A stretch of 64,000 nucleotides of DNA, taken from Soonwooa sp032078105 (GTDB taxonomy: Bacteria; Bacteroidota; Bacteroidia; Flavobacteriales; Weeksellaceae). The position numbers and the translations under genes were made by a program. This document shows positions 8,988 to 16,709 of this stretch, piece after piece. Below the pieces are notes generated by a model, which was not told the DNA's origin, made no database searches, and saw nothing but the letters and a program-made list of their open reading frames with translations. The DNA is taken from positions 186,001 to 250,000 of the forward strand of contig JBJZOS010000002.1 of assembly GCA_046269235.1 (NCBI GenBank). Direction: 5' to 3'. Position 1 is the stretch's first letter. Every line of letters begins with the position of its first letter.

Positions 8988-9422
8988 ATGAAAGTATCAG
9001 AAATACAAATAAATTATTATCCTAGCATTCTTGACAATGCTAAAATAACAAATAGTCAATCTGCTGTCACCCTTATTAAAAACCATTGGAATCTAGGTAC
9101 TTTAGAGCTACATGAAGAGGTTAAGATTGTGTTATTAAATCTGGGGAATTATGTTCTAGGGATACATCATCTTTCTAAAGGTGGTATCACTGGAAGTATT
9201 GTTGACACTAGACTAATACTATCAATTGCTTTAAAAACATTAGCAACAGGAATAATCCTAGTTCACAATCATCCTAGTGGTAATACAAATCCTAGTAAAG
9301 CAGACAAAGACATTACAACAAAACTTAAATCTTGCTGTGACATTATGAATATTAAATTATTAGATCATCTTATTGTAACTAAAGAATCATACTTTAGCTT
9401 TGCAGATGAGGGATTACTTTAA
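8988..9422 (+). CDS. RadC-family JAB/MPN domain protein
   Basis: A 144-residue single-domain RadC-type protein. The JAMM metal site is visible: a Glu at 43-44, His93-x-His95-Pro-Ser-Gly, and Asp106 (HNHPSGNTNPSKAD). It lacks the N-terminal helix-hairpin-helix part of full-length chromosomal RadC, as is typical of copies carried on mobile elements. The biochemical role of this family is unsettled; the older DNA-repair name is not well supported. It follows the small conserved gene at 8580 and supports a mobile origin of this region. Confidence 0.88.
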   Translation: MKVSEIQINYYPSILDNAKITNSQSAVTLIKNHWNLGTLELHEEVKIVLLNLGNYVLGIHHLSKGGITGSIVDTRLILSIALKTLATGIILVHNHPSGNTNPSKADKDITTKLKSCCDIMNIKLLDHLIVTKESYFSFADEGLL

Positions 9423-9591
9423 TTTTTTTTAAATACTCAGACTCGCACGTAGCAAAAAATGAGCATAAAACTACATAATAATCTGAATTGAAAAAGGTGT
9501 AGATATTATTAATATAGCTCTTTTGATGTAGTAGTTGCATTTAGAAAAATATGCAAAGTAATACTATAAGAATATAAATAACTTTGATATA

Positions 9592-9819
9592 TCAATCCTC
9601 AATACCAATTAAGTCTTTAGCAGAAATTTTTAGAGCATCTGCAATTCTAAATAATGTAAAAACAGTAGGATTAATTCTACCAGATTCAATACGAGAAATA
9701 TTGGTAGGATCAATTTCTCCATTTATTCTGCCAACTAGTTCAATCTGAGAAATTCCTTTAGATTCTCTCAGTTCTTTGATTCTTTTACCAACAAGTTTAA
9801 GAATTTCAGCTTTATCCAA
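9592..9819 (-). CDS. XRE-family helix-turn-helix regulator
   Basis: A 75-residue protein that is almost entirely a Cro/CI-type helix-turn-helix domain: GKRIKELRESKGISQIELV, then the recognition-helix region and the conserved ISRIESGRINPT. It is a stand-alone DNA-binding domain, such as those that control restriction-modification or mobile-element genes. Its neighbours are the RadC-type gene and a set of exported proteins. The target is unknown; operators near its own start (9820-9985) or upstream of the hsd operon are possible. Confidence 0.88.
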   Translation of the reverse strand: MDKAEILKLVGKRIKELRESKGISQIELVGRINGEIDPTNISRIESGRINPTVFTLFRIADALKISAKDLIGIED

Positions 9820-9985
9820 CTTGACTTATTTGACAAGTAAAAGTTGTTGATTATGTTTTCTTAACTAAATGCCATATATTCCAATATTAAATTTTATCAT
9901 TTTATGGTTTCCCGTAATGTAAACATCATTGGTGTCACTACATTTGCATAATCTTTTCTCAAAAATGAAATAAAAAAAGTAAACC

Positions 9986-10312
9986 TTGAAAATTATTATC
10001 AAAACTGCTTTCTTCTTTATATTAACACTAGTGTCATCTTGTGGGTCTTCAGGAATTCAAGATGGAAAATATTGTGCAGATATTGAAGTGCACAATTGGA
10101 AAACAGATAAAGACAGTTATTATACCCTTCCAGTTGAAGTATATAACAATAGAATAATAAAAATTTATTGGGCTAATGGAGGTTGGCTAGATGAAACTCA
10201 TTTCAATATAGATGAAGCAAAGCTAGACACAAATGATAAAACTGCATTATTTGAAGATGACAGAGAAAGAATGTTTCTTGTAAAAATATTAGAAAATGAT
10301 TATTGCAATTAA
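9986..10312 (+). CDS. Small lipoprotein, paralogue of the 7711-8337 product
   Basis: A 108-residue exported protein starting at TTG (9986-9988). The start is supported because the lipoprotein signal (hydrophobic stretch ending LVSSC) begins at residue 1, and an upstream ATG at 9965 is closed after one further codon by TAA. The mature part is one copy of the domain found in the zinc-ribbon lipoprotein: DGKYCADI, then WANGGWLDETHF, ending in a Cys that matches the final Cys of the other protein's domain. It lacks the zinc ribbon and charged tail. Its stop lies just before the next exported gene. Confidence 0.7.
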   Translation: MKIIIKTAFFFILTLVSSCGSSGIQDGKYCADIEVHNWKTDKDSYYTLPVEVYNNRIIKIYWANGGWLDETHFNIDEAKLDTNDKTALFEDDRERMFLVKILENDYCN

Positions 10313-10322
10313 ATTAAAAAAT

Positions 10323-10730
10323 ATGAAACTAAAAATTATTCTACTTACATTCATGTTTGTAACAGTTCAATTTACAGCACAATTTAAAAGTTACTCATCT
10401 GGAAAAGTATACATAGAAATGATGAATACAAAAACAAATACTCCAAGAAACACACAATACTTTGGAAATATAAATAAAATGTTTGTATATCAGAATGGAG
10501 ATATTGATATTGAACTTACTGACAAAGAAGGAGTTTCAAATCTAATTTTCCTCAAAGACATTCCGGATTTAGCAAGTTCAAGTTTTCAATATATGATTGA
10601 TGTAAACTCCAAATCAAAAGAAGAATTTTTTGTAAAAAACTTGATCACTAATAGTGGAATGCTTATTCTTTTAAGTTCTAAATTTAGTGGGAATGAAACT
10701 TTAAGAATGCAAATTATCAATATACAGTAA
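10323..10730 (+). CDS. Small exported protein of unknown function
   Basis: A 135-residue protein from ATG 10323, chosen because the signal peptide MKLKIILLTFMFVTVQFTAQ starts there; a longer frame from 10296 only adds residues overlapping the preceding gene. The mature part is beta-rich and Asn/Lys-rich with no cysteines and no motif I recognise. It lies 10 bp after the lipoprotein gene and 20 bp before another exported gene, so the three probably form one transcript at the right side of the island. Confidence 0.6.
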   Translation: MKLKIILLTFMFVTVQFTAQFKSYSSGKVYIEMMNTKTNTPRNTQYFGNINKMFVYQNGDIDIELTDKEGVSNLIFLKDIPDLASSSFQYMIDVNSKSKEEFFVKNLITNSGMLILLSSKFSGNETLRMQIINIQ

Positions 10731-10750
10731 TAAACCTAACAATTTACATT

Positions 10751-11137
10751 ATGAAACAAACATTATTATTTCTTTTTTTTGTCATTGGAATAAAGGTAAC
10801 TGCACAGACCTATGATACTAAAATCTTAAACATTGATGGAGTAAGATATCAGTCAGAAAACACAATTTACTTTAATCTAAATGAAGGGATTTTAAGTCAT
10901 ACTAATGGTCTAAACAATTATCCTATAAAGTTTAACAGAAAGGAACAAGAGAAAAATTACTTTGTCTACTATTTTGATGCAGATTTAACATCATCAAATT
11001 ATCTGAACAATCCATCAATAAAAAAATACGGAGTTAGACACTTTAGATTAATATTAGATTCGGAAAAGAATTTTTTAGGCTTCATAGAAGTAAAGGGCTC
11101 CTCAAGTAAATATTCAATATTAAAATATTACCCATAA
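10751..11137 (+). CDS. Small exported protein of unknown function
   Basis: A 128-residue protein with a cleavable signal peptide (hydrophobic 5-17, cut after TAQ at about 19). The mature part is beta-rich, with many Tyr and Asn and no cysteine. No family is recognised, and it does not resemble the preceding gene product. It is the last recognisable gene before the proposed island end. Confidence 0.6.
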   Translation: MKQTLLFLFFVIGIKVTAQTYDTKILNIDGVRYQSENTIYFNLNEGILSHTNGLNNYPIKFNRKEQEKNYFVYYFDADLTSSNYLNNPSIKKYGVRHFRLILDSEKNFLGFIEVKGSSSKYSILKYYP

Positions 11138-11617
11138 AATTAAAGTATCCATATATTTCATTTTTTAATTAGCACCGAGCATAATGTTTTTTCATCATAA
11201 CATTCATTCATAAATTAATAAACCTCTAAAAATTGGCAAAGCTCATTATACTGGAAATCTAAGAACTATAGACTATCACAGTTTTAGATTAAAACCTATA
11301 TCTACATAATGATTTCTTAATAGAAATACTAGCATTACATTTCTCTATAAATACTCTTTAAATAGTACAATTGTAAATTTAAAAAAGTGTACTTTTATTA
11401 TTTGGCTATTTTGTGAAATATAAGATATATTTAGGCCTAACTTATATAGAAGTAATAGCAAAAAAGTGCACAAATTGGGAAATATCTAATATAAGAATAC
11501 GAATTTGTGCAGTTTTATACAAACTAAAATATTTCAGAAAAGGCATCCTTTTAGGCATACCCTAATTTAGGAAACCTTTGTAACACCTATTAATAAAAGA
11601 AAAATAAGAATTTAGGA
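11138..11617. other. Gene-free island margin
   Basis: This 480-bp stretch is very AT-rich with stops in all frames, so no gene is supported. The only structure I can point to is the inverted repeat listed separately at 11,468-11,512. It lies between the last exported-protein gene and the tRNA-like fragment, where the end of an integrated element would be expected. Confidence 0.5.
11468..11512. repeat. 10-bp inverted repeat near the island end
   Basis: TGCACAAATT at 11,468-11,477 is repeated exactly in inverted form as AATTTGTGCA at 11,503-11,512, with 25 bases between. It lies about 105 bp inside the proposed attachment site. It could be a recombinase or regulator binding site, or a weak terminator, since a short T-run follows. 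Confidence 0.5.
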
Positions 11618-11636
11618 GAATCCCTCAGGACCCACC
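11618..11636 (+). other. Probable tRNA 3'-end fragment, candidate attachment site (attR-like)
   Basis: The sequence GAATCCCTCAGGACCCACC has the layout of a tRNA 3' end. It contains part of a T-loop (GAAT), the 3' T-stem strand CCCTC, a 7-nt acceptor strand AGGACCC, discriminator A and CC. No partner acceptor strand GGGTCCT or 5' T-stem GAGGG occurs upstream, so it is only a fragment. A strong terminator begins 4 bp later, as after a normal tRNA gene. This is what site-specific integration into a tRNA 3' end leaves at the far junction. The intact tRNA would lie left of this window. Confidence 0.55.
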
Positions 11637-11639
11637 CAG

Positions 11640-11672
11640 AAATCCCAAGTCAAAAGATTTGGGATTTTTTAT
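11640..11672 (+). terminator. Rho-independent terminator behind the tRNA fragment
   Basis: A 9-bp stem (AAATCCCAA / TTGGGATTT) with a 9-nt loop is followed by a T-run. It has no complete gene before it; it fits the original terminator of the interrupted tRNA gene. Confidence 0.8.
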
Positions 11673-11974
11673 TTCTACAAACATCTCCATTCATAATCTT
11701 TTACTGAGATTTTAAAAACTTTATTTTTAAAAAAAATTTAAAAACATACTTTGAGGCAACCTTTTTTTCTAAAATAAATCAACAATCAAGCGCTAGACAT
11801 TATAGCTAATCAATATCATCAAAATAATACATATAATTGGACATATAGCTTCTACCAATAAAGCGTTTTTTGTGTTGCATATCACCTCAAACCGAATTGA
11901 CAAAAGCGAAAATGTAAAGCCAAAAAAATTAAATTCGATTTTATCTTCAATGCTTTCCTTATGTAGGATTAAAA
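11673..11974. other. Intergenic stretch without a recognisable gene
   Basis: About 300 bp between two terminators. On the minus strand a hydrophobic frame of some 50 codons is open, but it has no start codon and begins inside the neighbouring terminator, so I do not call a gene. No repeat or RNA motif is recognised. Confidence 0.4.
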
Positions 11975-12013
11975 CAAAAAAAACCTTGCTTCAGAAATAC
12001 TGAAACAAGGTTC
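11975..12013 (-). terminator. Rho-independent terminator of the repeat-protein gene
   Basis: Read on the minus strand, a 13-bp stem (AACCTTGTTTCAG / CTGAAGCAAGGTT, one G-T pair) is followed by eight T residues. It lies 27 bp downstream of the gene ending at 12,040. Confidence 0.85.
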
Positions 12014-12039
12014 ACGCTAAAAATAAAAGTTATGAAAAA

Positions 12040-12330
12040 TTATTTATTTTCTTTGTATCGCTTATCAGGCGTACCATCTTTTTTAAGATGCTGACTTCGC
12101 TTATAACGCTTATCAGGTGTACCATCTTTTTTTAGCTTTACAGTTGTTGTTTTTGTATCTGTTACTACCGCTTTTCCACCAGAAGATTTCACTTCTTTTA
12201 CTTCTGTTTTCTTAAGCCTTGTTGTATTGGCTTTAACTGGAGTTGTTTTTGTAGCTACCGATTGTGTACTTTGCGCTGTTACAAAGCCCAATCCTAAACT
12301 TAAAGCTATCGCTACTAGGATTTTTCTCAT
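12040..12330 (-). CDS. Exported basic protein with DGTPDKRYK repeats
   Basis: A 96-residue protein from ATG 12,328-12,330, where the signal peptide MRKILVAIALSLGLGFVTAQ begins; an upstream ATG would add 13 residues with no signal character. The mature part is Thr/Lys/Val-rich and ends with two copies of the 11-residue unit KKDGTPDKRYK, separated by RSQHL. It is strongly basic, so binding to a polyanion is conceivable. I have seen KKDGTPDxRYK repeats in flavobacterial exported proteins but know no function. Confidence 0.7.
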   Translation of the reverse strand: MRKILVAIALSLGLGFVTAQSTQSVATKTTPVKANTTRLKKTEVKEVKSSGGKAVVTDTKTTTVKLKKDGTPDKRYKRSQHLKKDGTPDKRYKENK

Positions 12331-12476
12331 CTTACTTTGGTTCTGAATTCTCCGGTAAATGTAGAGCATTAATTGATTCGCAAAAACGAATTTTATAATT
12401 TTAACTATAAATTATTAAAGATTAAAAAAACATTAAAAGGAATTTTAAAAATTAATGCGATAAGCCACACTGAAAT

Positions 12477-12755
12477 TTAAAAACTTTTTATTTTTGATTT
12501 AAATAGAAGTTTGTAATCCCCTGTGCTATAAGGTCCAGCCACGACGAATTGTCCATTATCTTTCGGAAAAGTCTCACCGATAATACGATTATTACTCACC
12601 AAATGTATTGGAGAAATCATCAAATTACTTGCACTTTTTGGACCAAGAGTCATTTGGCCCTCCATGTAAGCTCTAAATAAATCTGAGTCATCGCTACTTT
12701 TGCAAGAAACTGCAAAAAGGACAACACAACCGAAAATACTTAAATTTCGAATTAT
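12477..12755 (-). CDS. Small lipoprotein-like frame without a standard start codon
   Basis: The frame is open from a stop at 12,756-12,758 to the stop at 12,477 (92 codons). It encodes IIRNLSIFGCVVLFAVSC, a textbook lipoprotein signal with lipobox FAVSC, then a mature part with VAGPYSTGDYKLLFKS. There is no ATG, GTG or TTG in frame before the signal: the first codons are ATA ATT CGA. The frame from ATG 12,665 would discard the signal. Either a rare ATT/ATA start is used, or the start was lost (an ATG lies two codons upstream of the stop). The family is not recognised. Confidence 0.45.
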   Translation of the reverse strand: MIRNLSIFGCVVLFAVSCKSSDDSDLFRAYMEGQMTLGPKSASNLMISPIHLVSNNRIIGETFPKDNGQFVVAGPYSTGDYKLLFKSKIKSF

Positions 12756-12792
12756 TTAAAACATACTATAGAAAAGGTATTGAACTGAAAAT

Positions 12793-13677
12793 CTACTTTC
12801 TCGGAAGTCCGCGTTTCAAAGCATAATTTGCTCTTTCAACAGCTTTTTTCTCTTTCCAAGTCATGTACCTAAGTTTGAAATTTTTCTTCATAAAGTTGTC
12901 AAAAGTTCTTTGCACAGTAAGATTCCAAAGCGAGTGCGCCTTTACGCCCCAAGATTTGTCCCAAGCTCTTAACGAAATAGAGAAACTTCCGTCCAGATAC
13001 TTCATCCAATGCCACCAACCTGTTGGCATAAACAATGTGTCTCCATGTTCAAGATAACATTCTATGCCTTCTACACCGTCTAGTGCTGGGAAGTTTTTGA
13101 AATCTGGATTTTCGATATCATAATCTTCCAAGGCGTAAGTCGCATATGGAATTTGATACAATCTATCTTTCCACTTGTAATCGAAAAGCAAGATATGCTT
13201 TCTTCCATTAAAATGCGTGTGGAAGATATGCGCCATATCGATATCATAATGTAAAAAAGTTACAGAACCTTTTCCTCCAAAAAACATGTTGGGGTATTTA
13301 TCCAAAAATCCTCCCATAAGATCTTTTGGAAAAACATAATCATCTAATAATTTTGGCGCGTGTTTTATTGGGTCAAATAAGAAAATTCTTAAATCTGTTG
13401 GCTCTTTTTCGATAAGGTCAATGTAGTCCCCAAATTTCATATTGGCGGCCGAAGCGTTGATTGGCGCAGCAGGATCGGCTTTGGAACTGTCATACAAAGG
13501 TACGTCAACATCGCCAACGGCTTGCTTCATATAATCCATAGTCCATTTTTTGTATGCAGGCCAATTTTTTGCCATATTCTTAATAACCACAGGCTTACGC
13601 GGTTTCAAATATTTTTCTTCAAAGTCTTCTTTTGTAATGTCTTCAACAACATCAATTGGTTTCAGAATGATTCCCAT
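12793..13677 (-). CDS. JmjC/cupin-like domain protein (probable Fe(II)-dependent oxygenase)
   Basis: A 294-residue cytosolic protein of the cupin_8/JmjC-like family. The metal site expected for 2-oxoglutarate/Fe(II) oxygenases is present: His143-x-Asp145 (LHYDID) and a distal His223 in GDTLFMPTGWWHWM. Family members hydroxylate protein or small-molecule substrates; the substrate here cannot be inferred. The C-terminus is basic. It is divergent from the outer-membrane barrel gene at 13,904. The length is normal and all motif residues are intact. Confidence 0.85.
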   Translation of the reverse strand: MGIILKPIDVVEDITKEDFEEKYLKPRKPVVIKNMAKNWPAYKKWTMDYMKQAVGDVDVPLYDSSKADPAAPINASAANMKFGDYIDLIEKEPTDLRIFLFDPIKHAPKLLDDYVFPKDLMGGFLDKYPNMFFGGKGSVTFLHYDIDMAHIFHTHFNGRKHILLFDYKWKDRLYQIPYATYALEDYDIENPDFKNFPALDGVEGIECYLEHGDTLFMPTGWWHWMKYLDGSFSISLRAWDKSWGVKAHSLWNLTVQRTFDNFMKKNFKLRYMTWKEKKAVERANYALKRGLPRK

Positions 13678-13903
13678 GTCACTTAACTATTATGTTACAA
13701 AATTATTAATTTTTTATGGAGTGAGCTCAAAAAAAATAGTTTTTAATTATAATGATTCTAAATTATTTTATCTATTAAAATCTGCCATAGCCGATTAAGA
13801 CTAATAAAAGTGACAAGTATTTAACTTTTCGTCAAAATATTTCTCAAACCACTGTAACAAAAAAAATAAACTTCTACTAATTGTTTAGTGATACAATAAC
13901 TAT

Positions 13904-16612
13904 ATGAAAAATCTACTTAGTTTTATTTTGGTACTTTGTTGTTCGCTAATTGCTTTAGCTCAGAAAACAATTAGTGGAAACATTACCGACTCTAACGGAA
14001 AAGCATTACCAAGTGCCAGTGTAACTATTGAGGAACCTGGCAAAAACGCAATTCTGGCTTATGCAATATCCAATTCTAAAGGTGAATACAAGATTATTTT
14101 CACCTCATCGGAAAGCGATGTAATTTTAAAAGTTAAAGCTTTTAATCAAAAAACGCAAAGCAAGACCATCAAAAATGCTGATCAAACTCAAAACTTCTCG
14201 TTATCGGGCGAAACAACCGAAATTGAAGAAGTAAAAATTAAAACCAAACTAATTACCAAAAAAGGTGACACCATTTCTTACGATATCAAAGCTTTTGAAA
14301 ATAAAGCAGACCGTAGTCTTGCCGATGTTTTGAAAAAGATGCCAGGCATCGAAGTCAACAAAGATGGTACAGTGCTCTATCAAGGTGAGCCGATTAACAA
14401 ATTTTACGTTAACGGAAAAGACTTAATGGAAGGCGGTTACGGGACAATTAATAACTCGTTGCCAAAAGATGCTGTCGCAAGAGTTGAAGTATTAGAAAAC
14501 CATCAACCAGTAAAAATATTACAAGACAAAGTCCCATCAGAAAACGCCGCACTTAATATTAAACTAAAAAAATCGGTGACTATGACAGGCCGCGGTGAAG
14601 TTGGCGCAGGCTTCAGTCCTCTTTTGTGGAATGTTAAGTTAACACCCATGTTTTTTGGACAAAAAAACCAATGGGTGGTCAACTACAAAGCCAACAACAA
14701 TGGAGAATCTGTCGAGAAAGAAGGCAACATGCTATCCTTCGGAAGTCGTTGGGAAGGCCGACGCTCGCAAGCCTCTCCGAAATCTTGGACTAATATAGAA
14801 ACTGCAGGAACGCCAAATATTGGTGAAAAAAGATATCTTCTGAACAATGTTCATTTCTTCTCAGCTAACTTATTGACAAGCCCTTTCAAAAATAAAGAAT
14901 GGGAATTAAAAGCTAACGCATCTTACACTAACAATAGCATCAAGCGTGAAGATTATCAAGTTAGCGTTTATGACGTTGGCTCCCGAGCAGTGCCATTGGG
15001 CGGAACTTTCACATCAAGCACTTCTAATAATTTCTACGACAATGTGGCAAAAGGAGAATTAATCTTTACTAAAAATGCAAAAAAAGGTTTCTTCAAAAAC
15101 ACAACAACTTGGAATAGTTTCTGGAATACCGACCGCGCAAAAGTTGATAATTACTTACCACCAGCTCTTGGCGAAACCAATGCTATTCATAAAATGGCAA
15201 TGGAAGATCTTAACTCACCTAGTGGAATTTTCCAAAACTCGTTAAGTACGATTGTGCCTTGGAAGGATAAACTTTTTAATGTGATGAGTTATGTCAAATA
15301 TCAAAAAGATAGACAAACTATGAGCATTAAGCCTGGAAAATATCTTGAAGATTTTGGTTTTGGAAGTTATGATAAGATCAACCAATATGCAACTTCAAAA
15401 ACCTTACAAGTTGACCATTCGGTGTCGGTAGGATTTAGTTACCAAAAATGGACTTTGACGCCAGAAGTTGGTTTAAACATGAGTTTTAATAACTTAAATT
15501 CTGCAATCAATGGTGAAGTTAATGGTAGTAATCATTTTCTGGGAAGCGTTATGCTTAACGATGTAGACTGGAACGAAATCCAACCTTACACACAGTTGGG
15601 CGTAAATTTCAAATCTCAAAATTTTAATTTGAATATGACATTGCCGCTTAATTTCTACGGCATCACTTACAGAGATAACATACGCAACAAATATCTTGAC
15701 CAAAGCAAAACGGTTTTTGAGCCAACTTTATTTGCGAATTATGAGTTTGCATCCTTCTTCAAACTTTGGGCTTTTGCGAACCAAAAATATGACTTCGGAA
15801 ACTTTGGATTTTTATATGGCGGCAAGATGTTAACAAGTCCTACGAGTCTTAGAGTGCGTAGTGCCGACAACATCGACATGCCAGAATATTTATCTAGAAG
15901 CATTGGATCTAGGTTAGAATACCGAAATCCGCTTAACAACTTATTCTTTAATGTTAGATATAGTTATTCGACGAACAAAAGAAACATTATAGAATCTTAC
16001 AACACCAATGGTTTCACCAATGAGTTAGTGTTGAAAACAATGGACAACACGTCAAAAAGTCAAACCGAAAGTGCAGAAATTGGAAAATATTTCCCTAAGT
16101 ATAAGATGAACTTATCGATCTCTGCTAGCAATACAGATTCTAACTCCTATTCGTATTTTAATGATCTACGCGAAACAGACTCTAACAGACAGAATTTAGG
16201 AATTAAATTTAATAATGCTTATTTCAGTTGGTTGAGTGTTGATTACAATGTTGGTTTTAACTGGTCAAAAAGTAGCAACACGACAGACCATATCGATGTG
16301 AAAACGTCTGGCTGGAATCATAATCTTAGTACTTACATCTACCCTAGCGAAAATCACACTTTTGGATTCTTCTGGGATGATCTGACAACCAAAGTAAAAG
16401 GAAGTAATTTCCGAAACTCTTTCTTTGACGTGTCTTACCAATACACTTGGGTTAAAAAGAAAATCGACTTCGAGCTAAAATGGTTAAATATTGCAAACCG
16501 CAAAGTTTATGAAACGGTAAGTGTTGACGTTGCACAAAGCTTGATTTCAACTAACCAGATGTATATCCGACCAAGCCAGTTTATGTTTACTGTTAAATTT
16601 AACTTTAAATAA
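13904..16612 (+). CDS. Outer membrane beta-barrel protein with carboxypeptidase-regulatory-like N-terminus
   Basis: A 902-residue TonB-receptor-like outer-membrane protein. A signal peptide (about 1-19, cut after ALA) precedes a CarboxypepD_reg-like Ig domain (about 20-105, beginning KTISGNITDSNGKAL). A plug-like region follows (about 110-225: DVLKKMPGIEV, INKFYVNGKDL, VEVLENHQPVKIL), then a long barrel of aromatic beta-strands ending in MFTVKFNFK with a terminal aromatic-Lys pair. Such proteins are commonly followed by a GLPGLI-family gene, as here. The substrate is unknown. A terminator follows at 16,650. Confidence 0.85.
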   Translation: MKNLLSFILVLCCSLIALAQKTISGNITDSNGKALPSASVTIEEPGKNAILAYAISNSKGEYKIIFTSSESDVILKVKAFNQKTQSKTIKNADQTQNFSLSGETTEIEEVKIKTKLITKKGDTISYDIKAFENKADRSLADVLKKMPGIEVNKDGTVLYQGEPINKFYVNGKDLMEGGYGTINNSLPKDAVARVEVLENHQPVKILQDKVPSENAALNIKLKKSVTMTGRGEVGAGFSPLLWNVKLTPMFFGQKNQWVVNYKANNNGESVEKEGNMLSFGSRWEGRRSQASPKSWTNIETAGTPNIGEKRYLLNNVHFFSANLLTSPFKNKEWELKANASYTNNSIKREDYQVSVYDVGSRAVPLGGTFTSSTSNNFYDNVAKGELIFTKNAKKGFFKNTTTWNSFWNTDRAKVDNYLPPALGETNAIHKMAMEDLNSPSGIFQNSLSTIVPWKDKLFNVMSYVKYQKDRQTMSIKPGKYLEDFGFGSYDKINQYATSKTLQVDHSVSVGFSYQKWTLTPEVGLNMSFNNLNSAINGEVNGSNHFLGSVMLNDVDWNEIQPYTQLGVNFKSQNFNLNMTLPLNFYGITYRDNIRNKYLDQSKTVFEPTLFANYEFASFFKLWAFANQKYDFGNFGFLYGGKMLTSPTSLRVRSADNIDMPEYLSRSIGSRLEYRNPLNNLFFNVRYSYSTNKRNIIESYNTNGFTNELVLKTMDNTSKSQTESAEIGKYFPKYKMNLSISASNTDSNSYSYFNDLRETDSNRQNLGIKFNNAYFSWLSVDYNVGFNWSKSSNTTDHIDVKTSGWNHNLSTYIYPSENHTFGFFWDDLTTKVKGSNFRNSFFDVSYQYTWVKKKIDFELKWLNIANRKVYETVSVDVAQSLISTNQMYIRPSQFMFTVKFNFK

Positions 16613-16649
16613 ACTCTAAAATCAGAATACTATAATTTTTCAATAAAAA

Positions 16650-16684
16650 AAATATTTCGCTGAAACATTGCGAAATATTTTTTA
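16650..16684 (+). terminator. Rho-independent terminator of the barrel gene
   Basis: An 11-bp stem (AAATATTTCGC / GCGAAATATTT) with a 9-nt loop and a following T-run. It overlaps the upstream extension of the next reading frame, which argues for the later ATG at 16,710. Confidence 0.85.
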
Positions 16685-16709
16685 CATTCGTATCACTAAT
16701 TTTTTAGTC

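Noticed and set aside
11690..11985. Open hydrophobic minus-strand frame
   Set aside because: It has no start codon and begins inside the terminator of the 12,040 gene; low-complexity AT-rich sequence can give this by chance.
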